Positions 34,570 through 47,126 of a stretch of 64,000 nt of DNA are shown piece by piece. Origin of the DNA: Parelaphostrongylus tenuis (lineage: Eukaryota; Nematoda; Chromadorea; Rhabditida; Metastrongylidae); NCBI GenBank assembly GCA_019055375.1, contig JAHQIW010005944.1, forward strand, positions 186,001-250,000, given 5' to 3'. The notes beneath the pieces are model-generated. The model made no database searches and was not told the DNA's origin. It saw only the letters and a program-made list of their open reading frames with translations. The translations under genes were made by a program, and so were the position numbers. Every line of letters starts with the position of its first letter. Within the stretch, counting starts at the first letter, position 1.

Positions 34570-35630
34570 CCTTTGATTCGAATATTTGAAACACCTCGGT
34601 CAAAAACAGTGTAATCTGACAACATATTTCGAACCTTCCACGAGGTGTGTCCTGGTGGCCATAAAGTGCTAGGACACGTGTTTCGGCCTGTAATCCTCAT
34701 TAGTAACACAATGGCTTTCGTTCAGTCACTTCCTCAAGGACATATCCCCTATTAGACGACGACAAGTGAAAAAAGGACCTCCTTGGCTAGGCAAGAATTT
34801 TCATAAGAATTTTAACCTCTAATGGACGTCTATATAAATCTATGCGCGCAGAGCTAATTAAGAAATTTTTGTTATTTGATTAGGGTTCCTTTTTTCGTTC
34901 AGCAGAAAATTTTTGGAAATCATACATTGCTTTCATGGAACAAAATTTTTTCTATGCGCTCATACGCTATTGGTTTAGGGAGCGCTAAGGAACACCCGTG
35001 CTATAAGTGTCTTCCGTCGTGAAAAACGCTGGTATACTACGCAATCATAGTGAATTTGGCATTCGCTCTATTGTTTTTTATGATACAGATGAGGAAAATC
35101 GCAAAAAAAAACTTTAGTCATGCTTTTCTCTAGTTTCCTACAAGATTTAAAAGTCACCATAGTGAATAAAATTTGGAGAACTGCTAGTGATTTATCAGAA
35201 ATGATTGTGCATGTTGTATTCGAAACATGTTCACCGAAAACTAAGTTTACATCAATCATTCGTTTATTTCCAATTAAACAGAGCTGATTTACTTAAGTAA
35301 AGGATGCTAATTTATAGACAGTGGAAGAATTCAAAAAAAGAAGGGATAACCGTGCTTGAATAAAAACTTAGAACAAGGCATTATGCAAACTGATGGCCAG
35401 AAACATGTGTCTCCAGAAAAATATTCTCGGTACTTATCCCCGATCCGCAACCATGTGCAGAGAACGTATTTTTTATTCCTTTTTAAAGTTCTGGCGAACA
35501 TTCGACATCTCTAATATCAAGCATCTGGAGGATGTGTTTTTATTTTCAAAAAATTTTTGCATGATACTGTAAACATAAAGTAAAATTTTCTTTTACACTC
35601 AAGCAATTTCGCTGGAAAGAGATTATATTC
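34570..35630. other. No gene; sparse interspersed repeat fragments
   Basis: AT-rich. Minus-strand frame 35,068-35,259 has no support. Segments near 34,880-35,160 (GCAGAAAATTTTTGGAAATC, GCGCTCATACGC) resemble those near 32,940-33,130, so a weak direct repeat of about 200 bp is likely. Confidence 0.35.
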
Positions 35631-35639
35631 AGAATTTCA

Positions 35640-37040
35640 ATAATCACTCGATAGCACAACTCTCTGCAATCCTAATGATATGCTTGGTATTTGTAAAGGA
35701 CGTCTTGATACGCCGTTACAGCTAAAAGACTATTGAGTTTCACACTCGGTGCCGCGTCGATCGCGCAGTTCAATTTACACGTGGTGTGCTGTGCGTGCCG
35801 AGTGTAAAATACTATAGTAATCATCTAGTGTAACGACGCACTAGGAAGTCTTTCTCAGAAACTAGGCATATCCTTGAAATTCTTAGGATTTGAGCTATCG
35901 AGTGGCTGTGAAAGCCTGAGAGAAAAGCCATGTCTAGCAAAAAATACTCGGATGTGCAACACAGTTTTATTCTCGTTATTACACTTCACAAAAAGACTTT
36001 TTTTTGAAAAAAAGCGCACCATTGGAATTCTTGAAATTTGATTATCGAGTGGTTATTGAACGGAGACGGCTTGATGCTAAAGTTGCAACGTCCATTCACA
36101 TACCGGTGGAAGGCATACGAGCCGCATGTGAAGTGCAATCTTAATTTCAGTGTTGCGGCTCAGTAAAGCGATAACTTTGATAACGAAAGACAATGTTAAA
36201 TTTAATGAGATTTATGCCACTGAAAAATTGCTAAACTTTCTGAAGAAAAACTTTGCTTATCGAAAAATGCTTAAGTGTTGAATAACATGTTCTTTCCATT
36301 ATTACAGCGTAATATAAAGACCTTTCAAAAATAAAGTACATTGTTTGTAATTTTGAGCTTTGAGCTATCGATTAACTACTGAAATGCTTAGAAAGAGCGA
36401 AAAATACGTATTTGAGTATTGGTGTTGGTAGGAAAAGTACCGCAACATACACAATGACTAATGCGCGTTCTTCCTACACTTACTTGAGCCACATATCAGA
36501 ATTACCCCCACGTATACCTCTATTAGAAATCCTTAGTTGCAGAAGATATGCTTCAAAGCTACGTTCCCGCAAGACAGGCGATACAAGCATCCAATATACA
36601 CTTTGTTCATTTCATTCACAAGAGCGATGTATTGCCACTGAAAAATGAGGGATTTTGAAAGAAATAATCACTCTTTAAGTTAGAAAACCTTTGCAAGAAG
36701 TTCATCGAGATATTTCATATTTTATGTAACGATAAGTTATCTCTGACGTAAAAACTTCACCTATAAATACCAATGAAGCGCCTATGACGTCCAAGCGGCG
36801 GGGTAACATTTCAAGGGTGCGATGTGATCTCATTTTATTCTCACAGCGTTCTATGATAACCTTTCGAAAAATCAATTATAATATTGAAATTCTAAAAATC
36901 GGGCTATCAATGACCAGAACAACTTCAGTGATGAGCCATATCGAAGCCCTAGCCGAGTAAATTAATAAAATTGAGTGTGAAACATAATTTTATCTTTGCT
37001 GCTGCAACATAATAATTGATTCTCCAATTGCTCTGCGCGC
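35640..37040. repeat. Degenerate satellite-like interspersed repeat, several units
   Basis: Repeated landmarks occur every 160-250 bases: a GAGCTATCGAGTGGCT-like segment (35,890; 36,045; 36,362; 36,900), a GTGTGAAACATAATTTTAT-like segment (35,955; 36,826; 36,970), and an ACAGCG(C/T) segment. This is the same family seen in scraps across the window (for example 9.9, 39.6, 43.3-44.5, 51.2, 54.1, 56.1 and 61.0 kb). Units occur in both orientations. It is non-coding. Confidence 0.65.
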
Positions 37041-37454
37041 GACTTACAGTTGTCGCTCCGAAAAAAAGAGAGCGATATTGCTGTTTATTTAGAAATTTTT
37101 TCCAGCCCGCAAAAGTATAGAATTTTTTCGATGTCTTCGATCCAAAAAAATTTCCTTTTCATCTCATTTGACTTTAATGCACAGATTTGTATAGGACAAC
37201 GTTATTTCTTTTCTTTGTTACAGCGAAGCAATATAAATTTTTTGAACACCAATTTTTGATGAGAAATCTTCAGATTGAATTATGAAATAATTGCTAGATT
37301 AGCCTTTGATCAAAGAAAATGGCAGTTGAGCAAGATTTTCTAGTTTTAGTCGTTATAAACGCAACATTAGGAGAGACTCTTAGTTTAGTGATAAGCGTAC
37401 ATGAAGATGCTACAGAATTATTTGATCTGACCGCCTTTTGCAGTCGTATGATAG

Positions 37455-37640
37455 TATGATATACCCGGAGATGCGGAGTAATGTGCGAAACTTTTGCGCC
37501 AGCTGGGATTCGAACCCATATTTCATTTTATCCGCGCACGTGCCGAACCGTTACACTACCAATGCCTGTTTTCCGTTTTGACACCACTTTTTCTACGCTA
37601 TAACGCACATATCTGTCAGCGACCAACTGTCAACGCTCTG
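37455..37640 (-). mobile_element. tRNA-like SINE, type B
   Basis: The minus-strand order is an A box in GGTAGTGTAACGGTTCGGCA and a good B box in ATGGGTTCGAATCCCAGC (plus strand GGGATTCGAACCCATA at 37,505). The family continuation TTTTGACACCACTTTTTCTAC and CTGTCAGCGACCAAC follows. It has the best-preserved B box of the group. Confidence 0.65.
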
Positions 37641-37754
37641 GCGTTGGTCGTCGCTATCGGCACTGAACTTACTGATGCTGATAGATATTGTGTATTGCTA
37701 ATAGAGCAGAATTCTTTTAATCTGCTGCCTTCAGTGATAGTATGATAATGATAT

Positions 37755-38165
37755 GCCCAGTGATGTGAAGCAATGCGCAAAACTTTTTTCGCCAAATAGT
37801 TTGAACCCACATGTCACCCTATCCGTGTGCACGTGTTGAACAGTTGCACTACCAAAACCCGTTGTGACACCACTCCTTCTACACTACAACACATCTACCT
37901 GTCAGCGACCAACCGTGCTAATTGTACAGTTTTGCACATCACTCCACTGATCATCGATACAGCCAGTATAAGTGGATTAAGTGCCGACAGCGAGTACGCG
38001 AGCCAGATCGTTGGCTTCTGACAGATAGATGCGTGATAGCGTTGAAAGAGTGGTGTCAAGACGGGCTTCGGTAGTGCGACGATTTAGCACGCGCCCTCGG
38101 ACAAGGAAATACGGGTTCAAATCCCAACTGACGCAAAAGTTTTTGCACACCACTTCACATCATGG
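37755..38165. mobile_element. Foldback element built from two tRNA-like units
   Basis: The left arm (37,760-37,915) is a minus-oriented type B unit. The right arm (38,015-38,155) is the same unit in plus orientation: CTGACAGATAGATGCG, GTGGTGTCAAGACGGG, GCGACGATTTAGCACGCGCC and CGGGTTCAAATCCCAACTG. The arms pair over about 140 bases with mismatches, leaving a spacer of about 100 bases. The same design occurs at 63,339-63,605. Confidence 0.75.
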
Positions 38166-38509
38166 AATATATTCATAACATCAGATCACCGCAAAAGCGG
38201 TCAAATAAAGAGAATCTTGTTTTCTAAATACACCGACACTCGATATCTCCTGATTCTTGCCATAGGTACGAAAAAATCTAAATCATAGCAAGTGAAAAGT
38301 GAAGCGCGACTGGATTGAAGCAATTTGTTGATGCTTTACATAAAGCAACATGTTTTGTCTGTTTTCAGATTGATTGCTTCGTGACATATTTTTAGGCGGA
38401 TAAATCGAATTCATGAGAACTTTAACGGTCGCTGAGTAGTCTGGAAAGACGAAACAGGTCTTTGTTAGCACTGTATAAGTGCCGAACCAGATCTAATAAC
38501 AGGCTCATA

Positions 38510-38975
38510 CATGTCACCTTCTTATCGGGCTCCTTGTGCATTGGACGGCACTCTCAGAACACTTCAAGTTTTGTTCTTTATTAGATTATATTGGCATCCC
38601 AATGTTGATTTGCGATATTTGTATACTTTCCATCTCTTTTAATTATGAAGTTTTACGTCACACTTTGCCACACTAAGTCACTAAGTCATCAGTTATCTGT
38701 TGACAACTGGCGCCGTCTGGTTATTGCATACATGATTATCAGCTTCTCTACGACTTATTCCACTTTCGAATTTTCGTCTTGATTCATATTTGTAGCCCCT
38801 ATTATTAGGTACTATTCACTTTACTAATTGCATTATGTTTATTTTTTTTTCTGGTAAAAGTAATGACGTTTAGAATTTCAGCGTTGTGTACACTGTTGTC
38901 AAGAAAGCTACTGCATCTTTTGAGAAATTTCGAACATGTTTTATTCTAATTAAAAACATTTACCAACACTCGACA
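38510..38975 (+). repeat. Dispersed direct repeat F, copy 2
   Basis: Partner of 16,625-17,122. It contains a local duplication of CACTAAGT near 38,677 that is absent from the other copy. Confidence 0.65.
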
Positions 38976-38979
38976 TAGG

Positions 38980-39780
38980 CTCCAAATTATTGCTATACAC
39001 ATGAAAAAATTTCAAATCATTGCACTAACGGCAAATGAAAGGTGAAAGGAAGTTGGATGTGCAGCAGTTTCTCACTGATTCGCAAGTAATAATACATGTT
39101 GTCTGTTTTCTAAAACTCATCACTTCTTGATATCTTCAGAAGAATAGAATTGAATACTACGAGAACTTTGACGGTCGTAGGCAATATTTTCTTGTTTTAA
39201 AATGACATCTTTTTAAAAGTTATCGTTGTTAGAATTGAGAAAAGAGGGCGTTGCTTCATACTCAAGAGTCACGTTTCCCAGGCTTTTTTTATACTTTTCT
39301 TCTTTTCTACAATTGATTTGAGCTTAATTATGGTCATTTGAATATTACTTGACTTCACAAGCCATAAATAGTTTCAAATGGCCGACAAGAGCTACGTTGC
39401 TTGTAAAAAGTAACTCGACCCTTCCGCCCGGCTGACGACCAACCTCATGTGCTACATGCGATTTTCATTGCTTAACGAAAATTTTTTCTTCGTAACGGAA
39501 AAAATCAAGCTCTTTGCGTTTTTCTGCACTATGAAGTCCTTTCTGAGAAATCAAATTCAGCTATGAAATCACCGAATTTCGGGTCATCCTATATGTAATG
39601 GTATAGTCTAGTGATTAACCATCCAGGCCCTTTCAAAAATCAAACACATCGTTAAAATTGCCGAGATTTGAAATTTTGATTGGTTATTGAGATTTCGGTG
39701 AGAATACCTTAGCTCTGAAACCTTTGAGAACAGAGGGTCGAGAACGTCCAAAACGGGTCAGACGCATGTAAGACCATACG
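38980..39780. other. No gene; interspersed repeat core at the right
   Basis: A stretch at 38,980-39,190 resembles 38,250-38,450 (CATAGCAAGTGAAAAGTGAA compared with GGCAAATGAAAGGTGAAAGG, then ATACATGTTGTCTGTTTTC). This is a short direct repeat about 730 bp apart. The segment 39,510-39,730 carries the common interspersed repeat in both orientations. Confidence 0.45.
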
Positions 39781-40899
39781 AGTAATAAATTACGGCTATA
39801 AGACCGAAGATAATATAGCTTTCAACTTTATATCAGGACGTCTCAACTCACAATCATCTCCACAACTGGTATAAAATAATTTTGTAAGACTCAGAAATTT
39901 TCGCCTGAAAAGTCATTTATTTACAAATACTGATAACTGCAACAAGCACTTCAAACAGATTGGATTTTGACAAGATTTTGAAACGGAGCACTTTATAATA
40001 GCATTCAAACTTGTCTTTGTATTTGTATTACACAAAATTATAAATCTCTATTGGAAAATTCCAACCCTATATGCTGCGTAAAATTTTCCATAATGGGAGA
40101 AAAATGTTAATATAATGAAAATCATTGCATCTCAGTCTTGTTTCTGCAGTCATCAAATCAATATAATATAATAATATAAAAATAATCAAGATAAATTACT
40201 GGTGTCATTTGAAAGACCCACTGTCAGAGATTATTTAAGGATATTTGGAAAAAAGGACTCTACATAAGAAAGCAGAGAAAAGAAGAGCGTGAAGACGCGT
40301 TTTTAAATTCATTACATTCCGTTTTCTCCTGCACCGAGATGGAAAAGCAATAGATGAGTGTACAGATATCTATTTTTTCCACAACGGCTACACTATATCT
40401 CTTTAGTTCACCAACATCATCAGCAATACTGATTGCAAGGCGTTGCACTTTTGTCGGAGTCATCAGAGCTGGCAACTCTCTGCCGCTTCGACTTTAGATT
40501 AACTTGATAGAGCCGGTTGAATTGCTAAGAAGAAGTCACGAGTGGCTGAAATCTGCTAAAGATAAGACCAGTTAAGTTGGCGTTATTTCAGCACTCAGTC
40601 CGGCCAATCACGATAACAATTTCGAACCAGACTGCATTTATGATCAAATGGAATTAAAGGTGAAACTGGTGCAACATCTGAAAATTGTTTATTAAACAAC
40701 GTCGGCGTGGTATTTTTTTGACTCTAGAGTCGAAAATCTGATTAGAAATAATGTTCCAGAGGAGTAATGCGTATCCTAGGAGCGATACATCGAAACCTAA
40801 CGATCATGTAAAACGTGAATGATTTCCAGAATTGCCGCCGTGTGAGTATGAACCAAAATTGGGTCTCCACGAAACGGTTTCTTTTTGTTGTTAATATGA

Positions 40900-41420
40900 T
40901 CCATATAAAATGCTATGCTATTAGTTTCTCAAAGAGAGCAGTGATAGCCATCACGGTCCGCTCTGCTCAACTCTAACCATTATCTAGGGGTATCGTTGCG
41001 AATGGGGATTCTAAATGCGGAAACGATTTTCTTTTAGGTGAAAGACTTTATTCACATTTTGAGGTGCAAGCTAATGAAACATATCTGGAATTCGAAAAGG
41101 AAGCTCCGAGCTTCTAAAGTTACTTCTATAGAGCCGAAGATAAGTTAGCTTGATGACTCCATATCGAAACGACTCAATCCAAGATGAACTGTGGAGCTGA
41201 TACAAAATAATTGAAACCTCTTGCTCGATGCTCAAGAAACAAATCAATTGTTCGCTATCAATGACTATTTCACAAGCAGTGAACACTAACACATTCTTCT
41301 CACTTTCCTTTTTTTAGCTCCATATGACCCTTATGTACAAACTTTCGTCGTCCTGGAACAAATCACTCAGCGCACAATTACAACTTGAACGAATGGAGTC
41401 ATTTGTTTTTTTGCTCTCCT
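40900..41420 (+). repeat. Dispersed direct repeat H, copy 1
   Basis: Matches 45,865-46,395 in order: GTGATAGCCATCACGG, TTCTATAGAGCCGAA, GAGCTGATACAAAATAATT, GTGAACACT, and the CCTGG..AATCACTCAG segment. A partial third copy lies near 39,790-39,900 (TAAGACCGAAGATAATATAG). No common reading frame is kept. It lies just upstream of the exon at 41.5 kb. Confidence 0.6.
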
Positions 41421-41512
41421 AAGTGCTCTAAATTTCTCAAACAAAAGAATTAATTTCATAAGATTGTTTAATTTTGGTCCAGAACGTGTCATATTTACTT
41501 GTATATTTTCAG

Positions 41513-41769
41513 ATGTGCCTAGGTTTATGGATCGTAAAATCGCAGGTATCGGAAATGTGGAATTGCACAAGATGGGAATAAAAACGGCCAACATTGTCAA
41601 ATTATACGTTTTCAAGGCAGCAACAGATTTTGTCTACAGCTTGGTGGAACATTTGAAAGAGAGTGGAAAGATCGCATACCGTTCTCGAAAAGATCTTTCA
41701 ACCACTTCGTCTGCTCCGAAAAACATTCAGAAGAGCCATAGCGAAGCTCAACTAAACCGGAGCGTTTGA
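41513..41769 (+). CDS. Terminal exon of an unrecognised protein
   Basis: A perfect nematode acceptor (TATATTTTCAG) ends at 41,512, and the frame (two bases plus 85 codons) runs to a TGA at 41,767-41,769. The peptide includes MDRKIAGIGNVELHKMG, then IVKLYVFKAATDFVYSLVEH, then a Lys/Ser-rich tail ending near AQLNRSV. Codon use is balanced and unlike the AT-rich chance frames around it. I see an amphipathic helix-like middle and a polar tail, no membrane segment and no zinc or catalytic motif. A candidate upstream exon is at 40,593-40,661 (good acceptor and AAAG/GTGAAA donor, includes NNFEPDCIYDQMELK), but its phase does not join directly to this one. I do not recognise the family. Confidence 0.5.
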
Positions 41770-42224
41770 AGCGGAAAATGGCTCAGGAAGCTCGGAATCA
41801 GCGAGTGGATCTTCCGAAACATTGCCACAAATAAGCTGATGCTGCGCAGGGTCTGTAGTAGCAAAACCATAAGCCGCAGTCAGTTTCCGGTTCCTGCGCA
41901 AGCAACGCAATGGAATACAATATCCAATATACAATGGCTGTGTCCACCGCTGAAATTATGGTGTTGAGTAATTATCAACACACGACCGAGAAAAAGGTAC
42001 ATAGAAAATATCGGTGAGTAGTGGGGAACTCAGTAAGCCCGATAAATGATAACTGCGTGTTCGAAGCCACCTCAGGTCTCAAGTTTTGTTCGTATTTCAT
42101 CACTGTTAAGGTTATTGCGATGCTGTCAAAAGGTTGCCATTGTTTATTTCAAAAAGAGGTTTCACATAAGAAAGGTAACTACGTCTGACAGTGCCAGACT
42201 GTCATGCGCCAAATAATTTTATTG

Positions 42225-42620
42225 AGTGTAGATGATTGGTGATGCGAACCTCCCTACGAAAATTTCTAAACTTGATCTGTGACATATATATTCGGTGCTC
42301 TTTATTCCGATCCATAGCCAGTACTGATACTTTGCCAACCTCATCCAATTGAAGCTCATGTAGAAACGACTCCAGAAGGCTCTACAATTTGCGGGCTGCC
42401 GCCTGTTCCACTGCTTCCTTTCCCAACACATATATGGGGAAGACGGTACAAAACTATGCTCTTGTACAGCCATTATAGCTACGGAGCGGAGACCTGCGCC
42501 GCAGTGAATGGCGATATAACCGGTGGCTTACCCCGTCTCTTGTCGGAAGAGTTGTAGCGTCGTATTGCACTCGACATTGTGATTCTTCGTTATCACAAGT
42601 GTCAAGGCACAGTTCACCGT
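42225..42620 (-). other. Possible broken coding segment, unknown
   Basis: On the minus strand about 42,225-42,400 reads LLESFLHELQLDEVGKVSVL, AMDRNKEHRIYMSQIKF and EVRITNHLH, which looks like a folded domain. A TAG precedes it, and the two other frames are also open for long stretches. An upstream start-like piece (MSSAIRRYNSSDKRR near 42,525-42,570 with a GTAAGC donor) could be its first exon. No family is recognised. Confidence 0.22.
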
Positions 42621-43099
42621 GAAAGGACGCACAGACGTTTATGTATACATTATACATGAAACATTACGTTCTCCATAACATATACCTGTGCGGACGGCGC
42701 CATTTTCGCCTGACGGGCGGCTTAGACGGCTCCGAAAAGAGCAGCTAATATGCGCTGCAAGAATCATGTAGTAGTTTCTAATATTAAAAAAATACTTTTT
42801 TCGTCAGCATGTGGGATCTCTGCGTCAAAAATGATCAGATATTACCAAACATACTTCAGTATGGTCATTTTTATAAGAAAAAACGTAATTGCTTCATTTA
42901 TGACGAGCACTTTCAAGGGGAAAAACCAAGTATTCATGAAAAGGCTATATCTAAAAGCTTTATCGAACATTTCTTACCTGAAATGCAATAAAATTTATCT
43001 TCTATTTCTTTCATCTTTTCGCATACTTTACTGAATGAAGTGCATAATATTTACCATACCAGATGGAAATGGAAAACAATAAGTAGTTCGTACAGAATA

Positions 43100-44560
43100 G
43101 TGTTGCTTGTATTGCACGCGATCTCACTCTATCGATAATTTTTGAAATTCTTTTGATTACTAGCGCAGTTCAGATTCCGATTTCTGAGATCAATGCATAA
43201 TTTCGTTCAAATTTTCTATTCACAGCTATTACATGCGAACAAGAGAATGAGGTATGGCGGTTCTTTCCCTTTCTCTCCACACTGATTAAGCCCTTTGGTA
43301 GAAACATACAAAACGGAGTAGTCATTCCATAGCTAATAAAAGTGAAATCGAACGATGTACTTTATTTTTTAAATGGCCCGTTTTCTGCGCTGCAACAGTC
43401 GAAAAACTATTTTTGTGCTGCAACAGTCGGAAAACTATTTTTGTGAGACATTCAAACATTTCTCGCTCGATAAAGCCTTTTTCTTAGGCAATTGATAATC
43501 GCATGAGATAGGGAAAATTCAGCAATTCCAACAGTGAACTTGATTTTGACAAAAGACTTCTCAGAGTGTCTTAACGCGGTCAAAAGAAGATTGAATTTTA
43601 CAAATTCGGATAACTTCCAAGGTTCGCACCCTGTTTTGCGCAACTCTAAGGAAAAAAGCGTTTCCTGGTTTTTTGTCAGAAGTGACTATTCGATAGTTTA
43701 GATCTTGGAAATTTTATGGTGAGCTTTATTCTCAAAATTGCTCCCTTGATGCGCTCTAACAGTGAAAAAAATAGCTTTCACACTCTAGCATTTCCCCTTG
43801 AAGTTAGCTTTTCCTCTGGACTATTGATATTTCATCGATGGTTCAAATTTCGACGATTTCATAAATTTGTTTTTGAAATGAACTCTTTATTGTACTATAG
43901 CAGCCATAAAAAGATTACATTTCGCAGTTAGTTGATGTATGCTAATAGGCACGGTAATTTGAGGCCAATTTCGCGAAACCCACCCTTTGGAGTGCAAAAC
44001 TCAATCTTCATTAGATTACCACAACCATCAAGGAATCTTCTTTGGAAATAAACTATGTCTATAAAATCGCTGAGATTTTCACTATTGAATGGTCATTAGT
44101 TACCTATGGAGAAGACTTCACCCGGCGAGAAATCCTTGAATGTGAGAAACAAAATTTTTTTTGACTGTTACAGCGCAAAAAATAAGCCATTTGAAAAATG
44201 AACGCCATTGAAGTTCACTTGTTCAGCTATCGAATATTGTGACATAACTTGTTTACATAAGTAAGGAGTTTCATGACAGTCGAGTATTGTTCAGCTCAGA
44301 GATACGTTTACAAAACTTTTGTCGTTGATATTTTACGTTTTGCTTAGCAAAGAATTCTCAACAATTCGAAATATAACTATAAAATCACAAAAATCCGCTT
44401 TGAGTTAGAAAAATTGGATTGCGGAACGTATCTTTTATTTCCATTAGAGCGTACTGTGGGCATATTTTCAAACAACAAGCTTAATATTAAAGTCAGAATT
44501 CCTCAAGCTATCTAATGACTACAAGAACATCGGAAAGATAGAGAGTGTGCCCAACAACAG
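43100..44560. repeat. Cluster of degenerate interspersed repeat units
   Basis: Multiple pieces of the GAAACATAATTTTATTTTCG...TACAGCGC family are present (43,355; 43,745; 44,140; 44,430), with poly-T or poly-A runs and GAGCTATCGA-like ends. A 28-bp unit beginning CTGCAACAGTCG is duplicated in tandem at 43,390-43,417 and 43,418-43,445 with one mismatch. No coding was found. Confidence 0.55.
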
Positions 44561-45860
44561 CTGAGAATATAATCTCTTTCGTTGGTATATGGTTTTCTCT
44601 TTTGAAAAAAGAAAAGTTCTCGGCACCATTAGCGTTGATCCTGCCAAAATTATTCATGCAGGAGTCTTATTGGTGAAATTTCATTGTTTTTTGAATACAA
44701 TGTTCCTCTAAGAGCTTTATTAAGCCGAATTTGTTTTGGAGCGCGCACCACTCTTCCTAGTTCGTCCGAGCGGCGTGGCCAGTTGAGGGTCAAATTGACC
44801 CTCATCGTCCGCCAAGGGATATATACACTGTTTCGTAAATATTATATACTATACTTTTATATGAGATTTTTTACTGAATAAAGACTTTTCAATAAGCTTT
44901 CAGTGATCATTCGAAAGCATAGTTCTTTGAGAATTCTCAAATTTACTTGGTTTCTGAAAGGTCATATGGCAGTGGTGTAGCACCAAAGGCGAAACTGTGC
45001 GTCACATGCGTTGTCACGTTTTCCGCGTTTTCGCGCGTGATCGCTTGTTATTTTTCCCAGGACAGAACTATTTCTTTAGACTCATAGTAATTGTTTGGTA
45101 CCTCAAATCTTGAAAAATTCGAAGAATTTAATTACTCTTCAAAGGAGCTTTTCAGGAAAGCTATGGCAGGAGCCTCTTCTTAGCAAATAGCCGATCCCTA
45201 GCAGAAATCATTAAACTTCTCGCATATAATCCTTTCCCCTCGCTTACTCGTCCCTCCACTCCGGCTAAATCGTAAAAGAAACGTCAGTATCATCAATGCT
45301 ACTCACTGACAGATTTAGCTGAAGTGCACGAATTGAATGTACTTCATTATCAGTCGTAGTAAGTTATTCGCAGTGAAAGTCATCTGGCAAATTTATTGCC
45401 GTAGACTTCAGTGCCAGAATAGAGAAGCCAAAAGAGAGCAAATATGGGACTGAAAAGTTTAGATTAGGAGAAAGAAGTAGGAATAGAAATAGTCCTACAG
45501 AACTCCTCTTTGCAGAAATTCTGTTCTATGGGAAGTTATTTTTCCAGAAAAGAGACACGGCCGCTAGACAAGGTTGTCATCTAAAAACCAGCGATGCGGA
45601 AATCGACCATTACCAACAAGCAGATATGGCCGCTGCCGGAGACACTTGTAATTTTATCATATTCTGCAGGATCGTATCAACGTTTTCTTTGGGAAAAGAT
45701 ACGATTCGTCATAAATTGGAAAAGAATTCACACCACTGACCAAGAAGTAGGTGTCAAGCTGTTTACGACAAAAGCATTCTAAACAAAATCATATCCAAAC
45801 ATAACTGACACATTAAATATGATCCGACCAAAAACCAAGTATAAAATGTTGTGATATCAA
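44560..45860. other. No gene supported
   Basis: The frame 44,684-44,881 plus contains a GC-rich patch (44,745-44,815) with a self-complementary TTGAGGGTCAAATTGACCCTC hairpin region. The frame 45,594-45,782 has no acceptor in phase. I see no element ends. Confidence 0.35.
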
Positions 45861-45864
45861 TTTT

Positions 45865-46395
45865 CCAAAAAAGCGGTCATAGCCATCACGGAGCGCTGTG
45901 CTCAGTTCCAGCATTTGGCTAAGGACATCGTTGAGATTAGAATTCTAAACACAGAAATGATTCATTTCTGAGTGAAAGTGTTTATTCCCATTTTAAGGCG
46001 AAGGTTAGTGAAACTTATGTGATTCATGATTAGGAAGCTCTGAACTCCTATAACTTACTTCTATAGAGCCGAAATAACTCAATGTGGTGACTTCATATCA
46101 AAACGACTTGATTCAAATGTACTTTATAGCTGATATAAAATAGTTAGAGTTTGTTACTCTTCGCCAAAAAGCAAATGAACGTTTTGCCATCGATGCTACT
46201 TCTCAAGCGGTAAACACTTTGTACAGGCCTAACGTATTAGTTTCTATTTGCTTTTTCTTGGCTCCACAGGCCTCTCATGTGTCAATCTTCGGCCTGGTGG
46301 CGAATCACTCAGACCTTAAATACGACTTGAATAAATGATGTCATTTGATAGTTTGTCTTGCAGTTCCTCCAGATTTCTCAACAAAAGATTTCGAG
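45865..46395 (+). repeat. Dispersed direct repeat H, copy 2
   Basis: Partner of 40,900-41,420. The homologue of the 41.5-kb exon is not found downstream of this copy. Confidence 0.6.
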
Positions 46396-46399
46396 GCCA

Positions 46400-47120
46400 T
46401 GCAGAAGTTGGCCCGGTTTCTAGCGCTTGACGACGCAGTATCTTGAACAATCGGTTATCAGTTCTAAACTTGTGATGTCTAAGTTCCATTTATTAAATGT
46501 CATTTGAGAGAGCTCAAAAATGGTAGCATGATTAAATGTATTTTCGCATCCTACTTCACCTTTTCTTTCCGGAGAAGAATGCAATGGAAATCTTATTTCA
46601 CCATATTATAACTGGAATGATGAAAATTGCCTCTCACATGGAAGGAAAGATATAAACGTTCCTGAGAAGAAGAAATTTTGACTTGACGGCGCAACGAATT
46701 TTGAATACCAATCCAGCGCGGGAGCATGAAATAGCAGTGCTCAGAAGTCTTCAGATGCTCACCACAAACAGTTAGCGACCACTAGAAATCGAACAAAGTC
46801 TACTGTCCTGTGTTTCAATTCCGGATTTCTCCAAGGCTACTATGTGACCTACCATTGATCGAGCGACAACTTGGCAACACAGTCAAAGCAGTGAAGGGTT
46901 AAGAAAGGATAGATAGTGGTTTGAGGTAAATGTATTGGAAGAATGTCACATAAAAACGAGACGCATAAGTATCGTAAGAGTACAAGAAGCCGATCTGCCT
47001 CACTTTCATTGATTTGAAGGAAGCCTTTATCTTCGAAAACTATCACAGAAGCTCTGGAAAGCCAAGACCATCATACTCAGCAGCACATAAAGAATTTTCT
47101 GAGCTATATGAAGACTTCGG
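46400..47120. other. No gene seen
   Basis: AT-rich sequence. The minus-strand frame 46,849-47,046 has no splice or family support. Confidence 0.35.
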
Positions 47121-47126
47121 GACGCG

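Noticed and set aside
40260..40475. Minus-strand 71-codon frame that looks helical (RLAISIADDVGELKRY)
   Set aside because: No acceptor or donor in phase and no relative nearby; kept only as a weak possibility.
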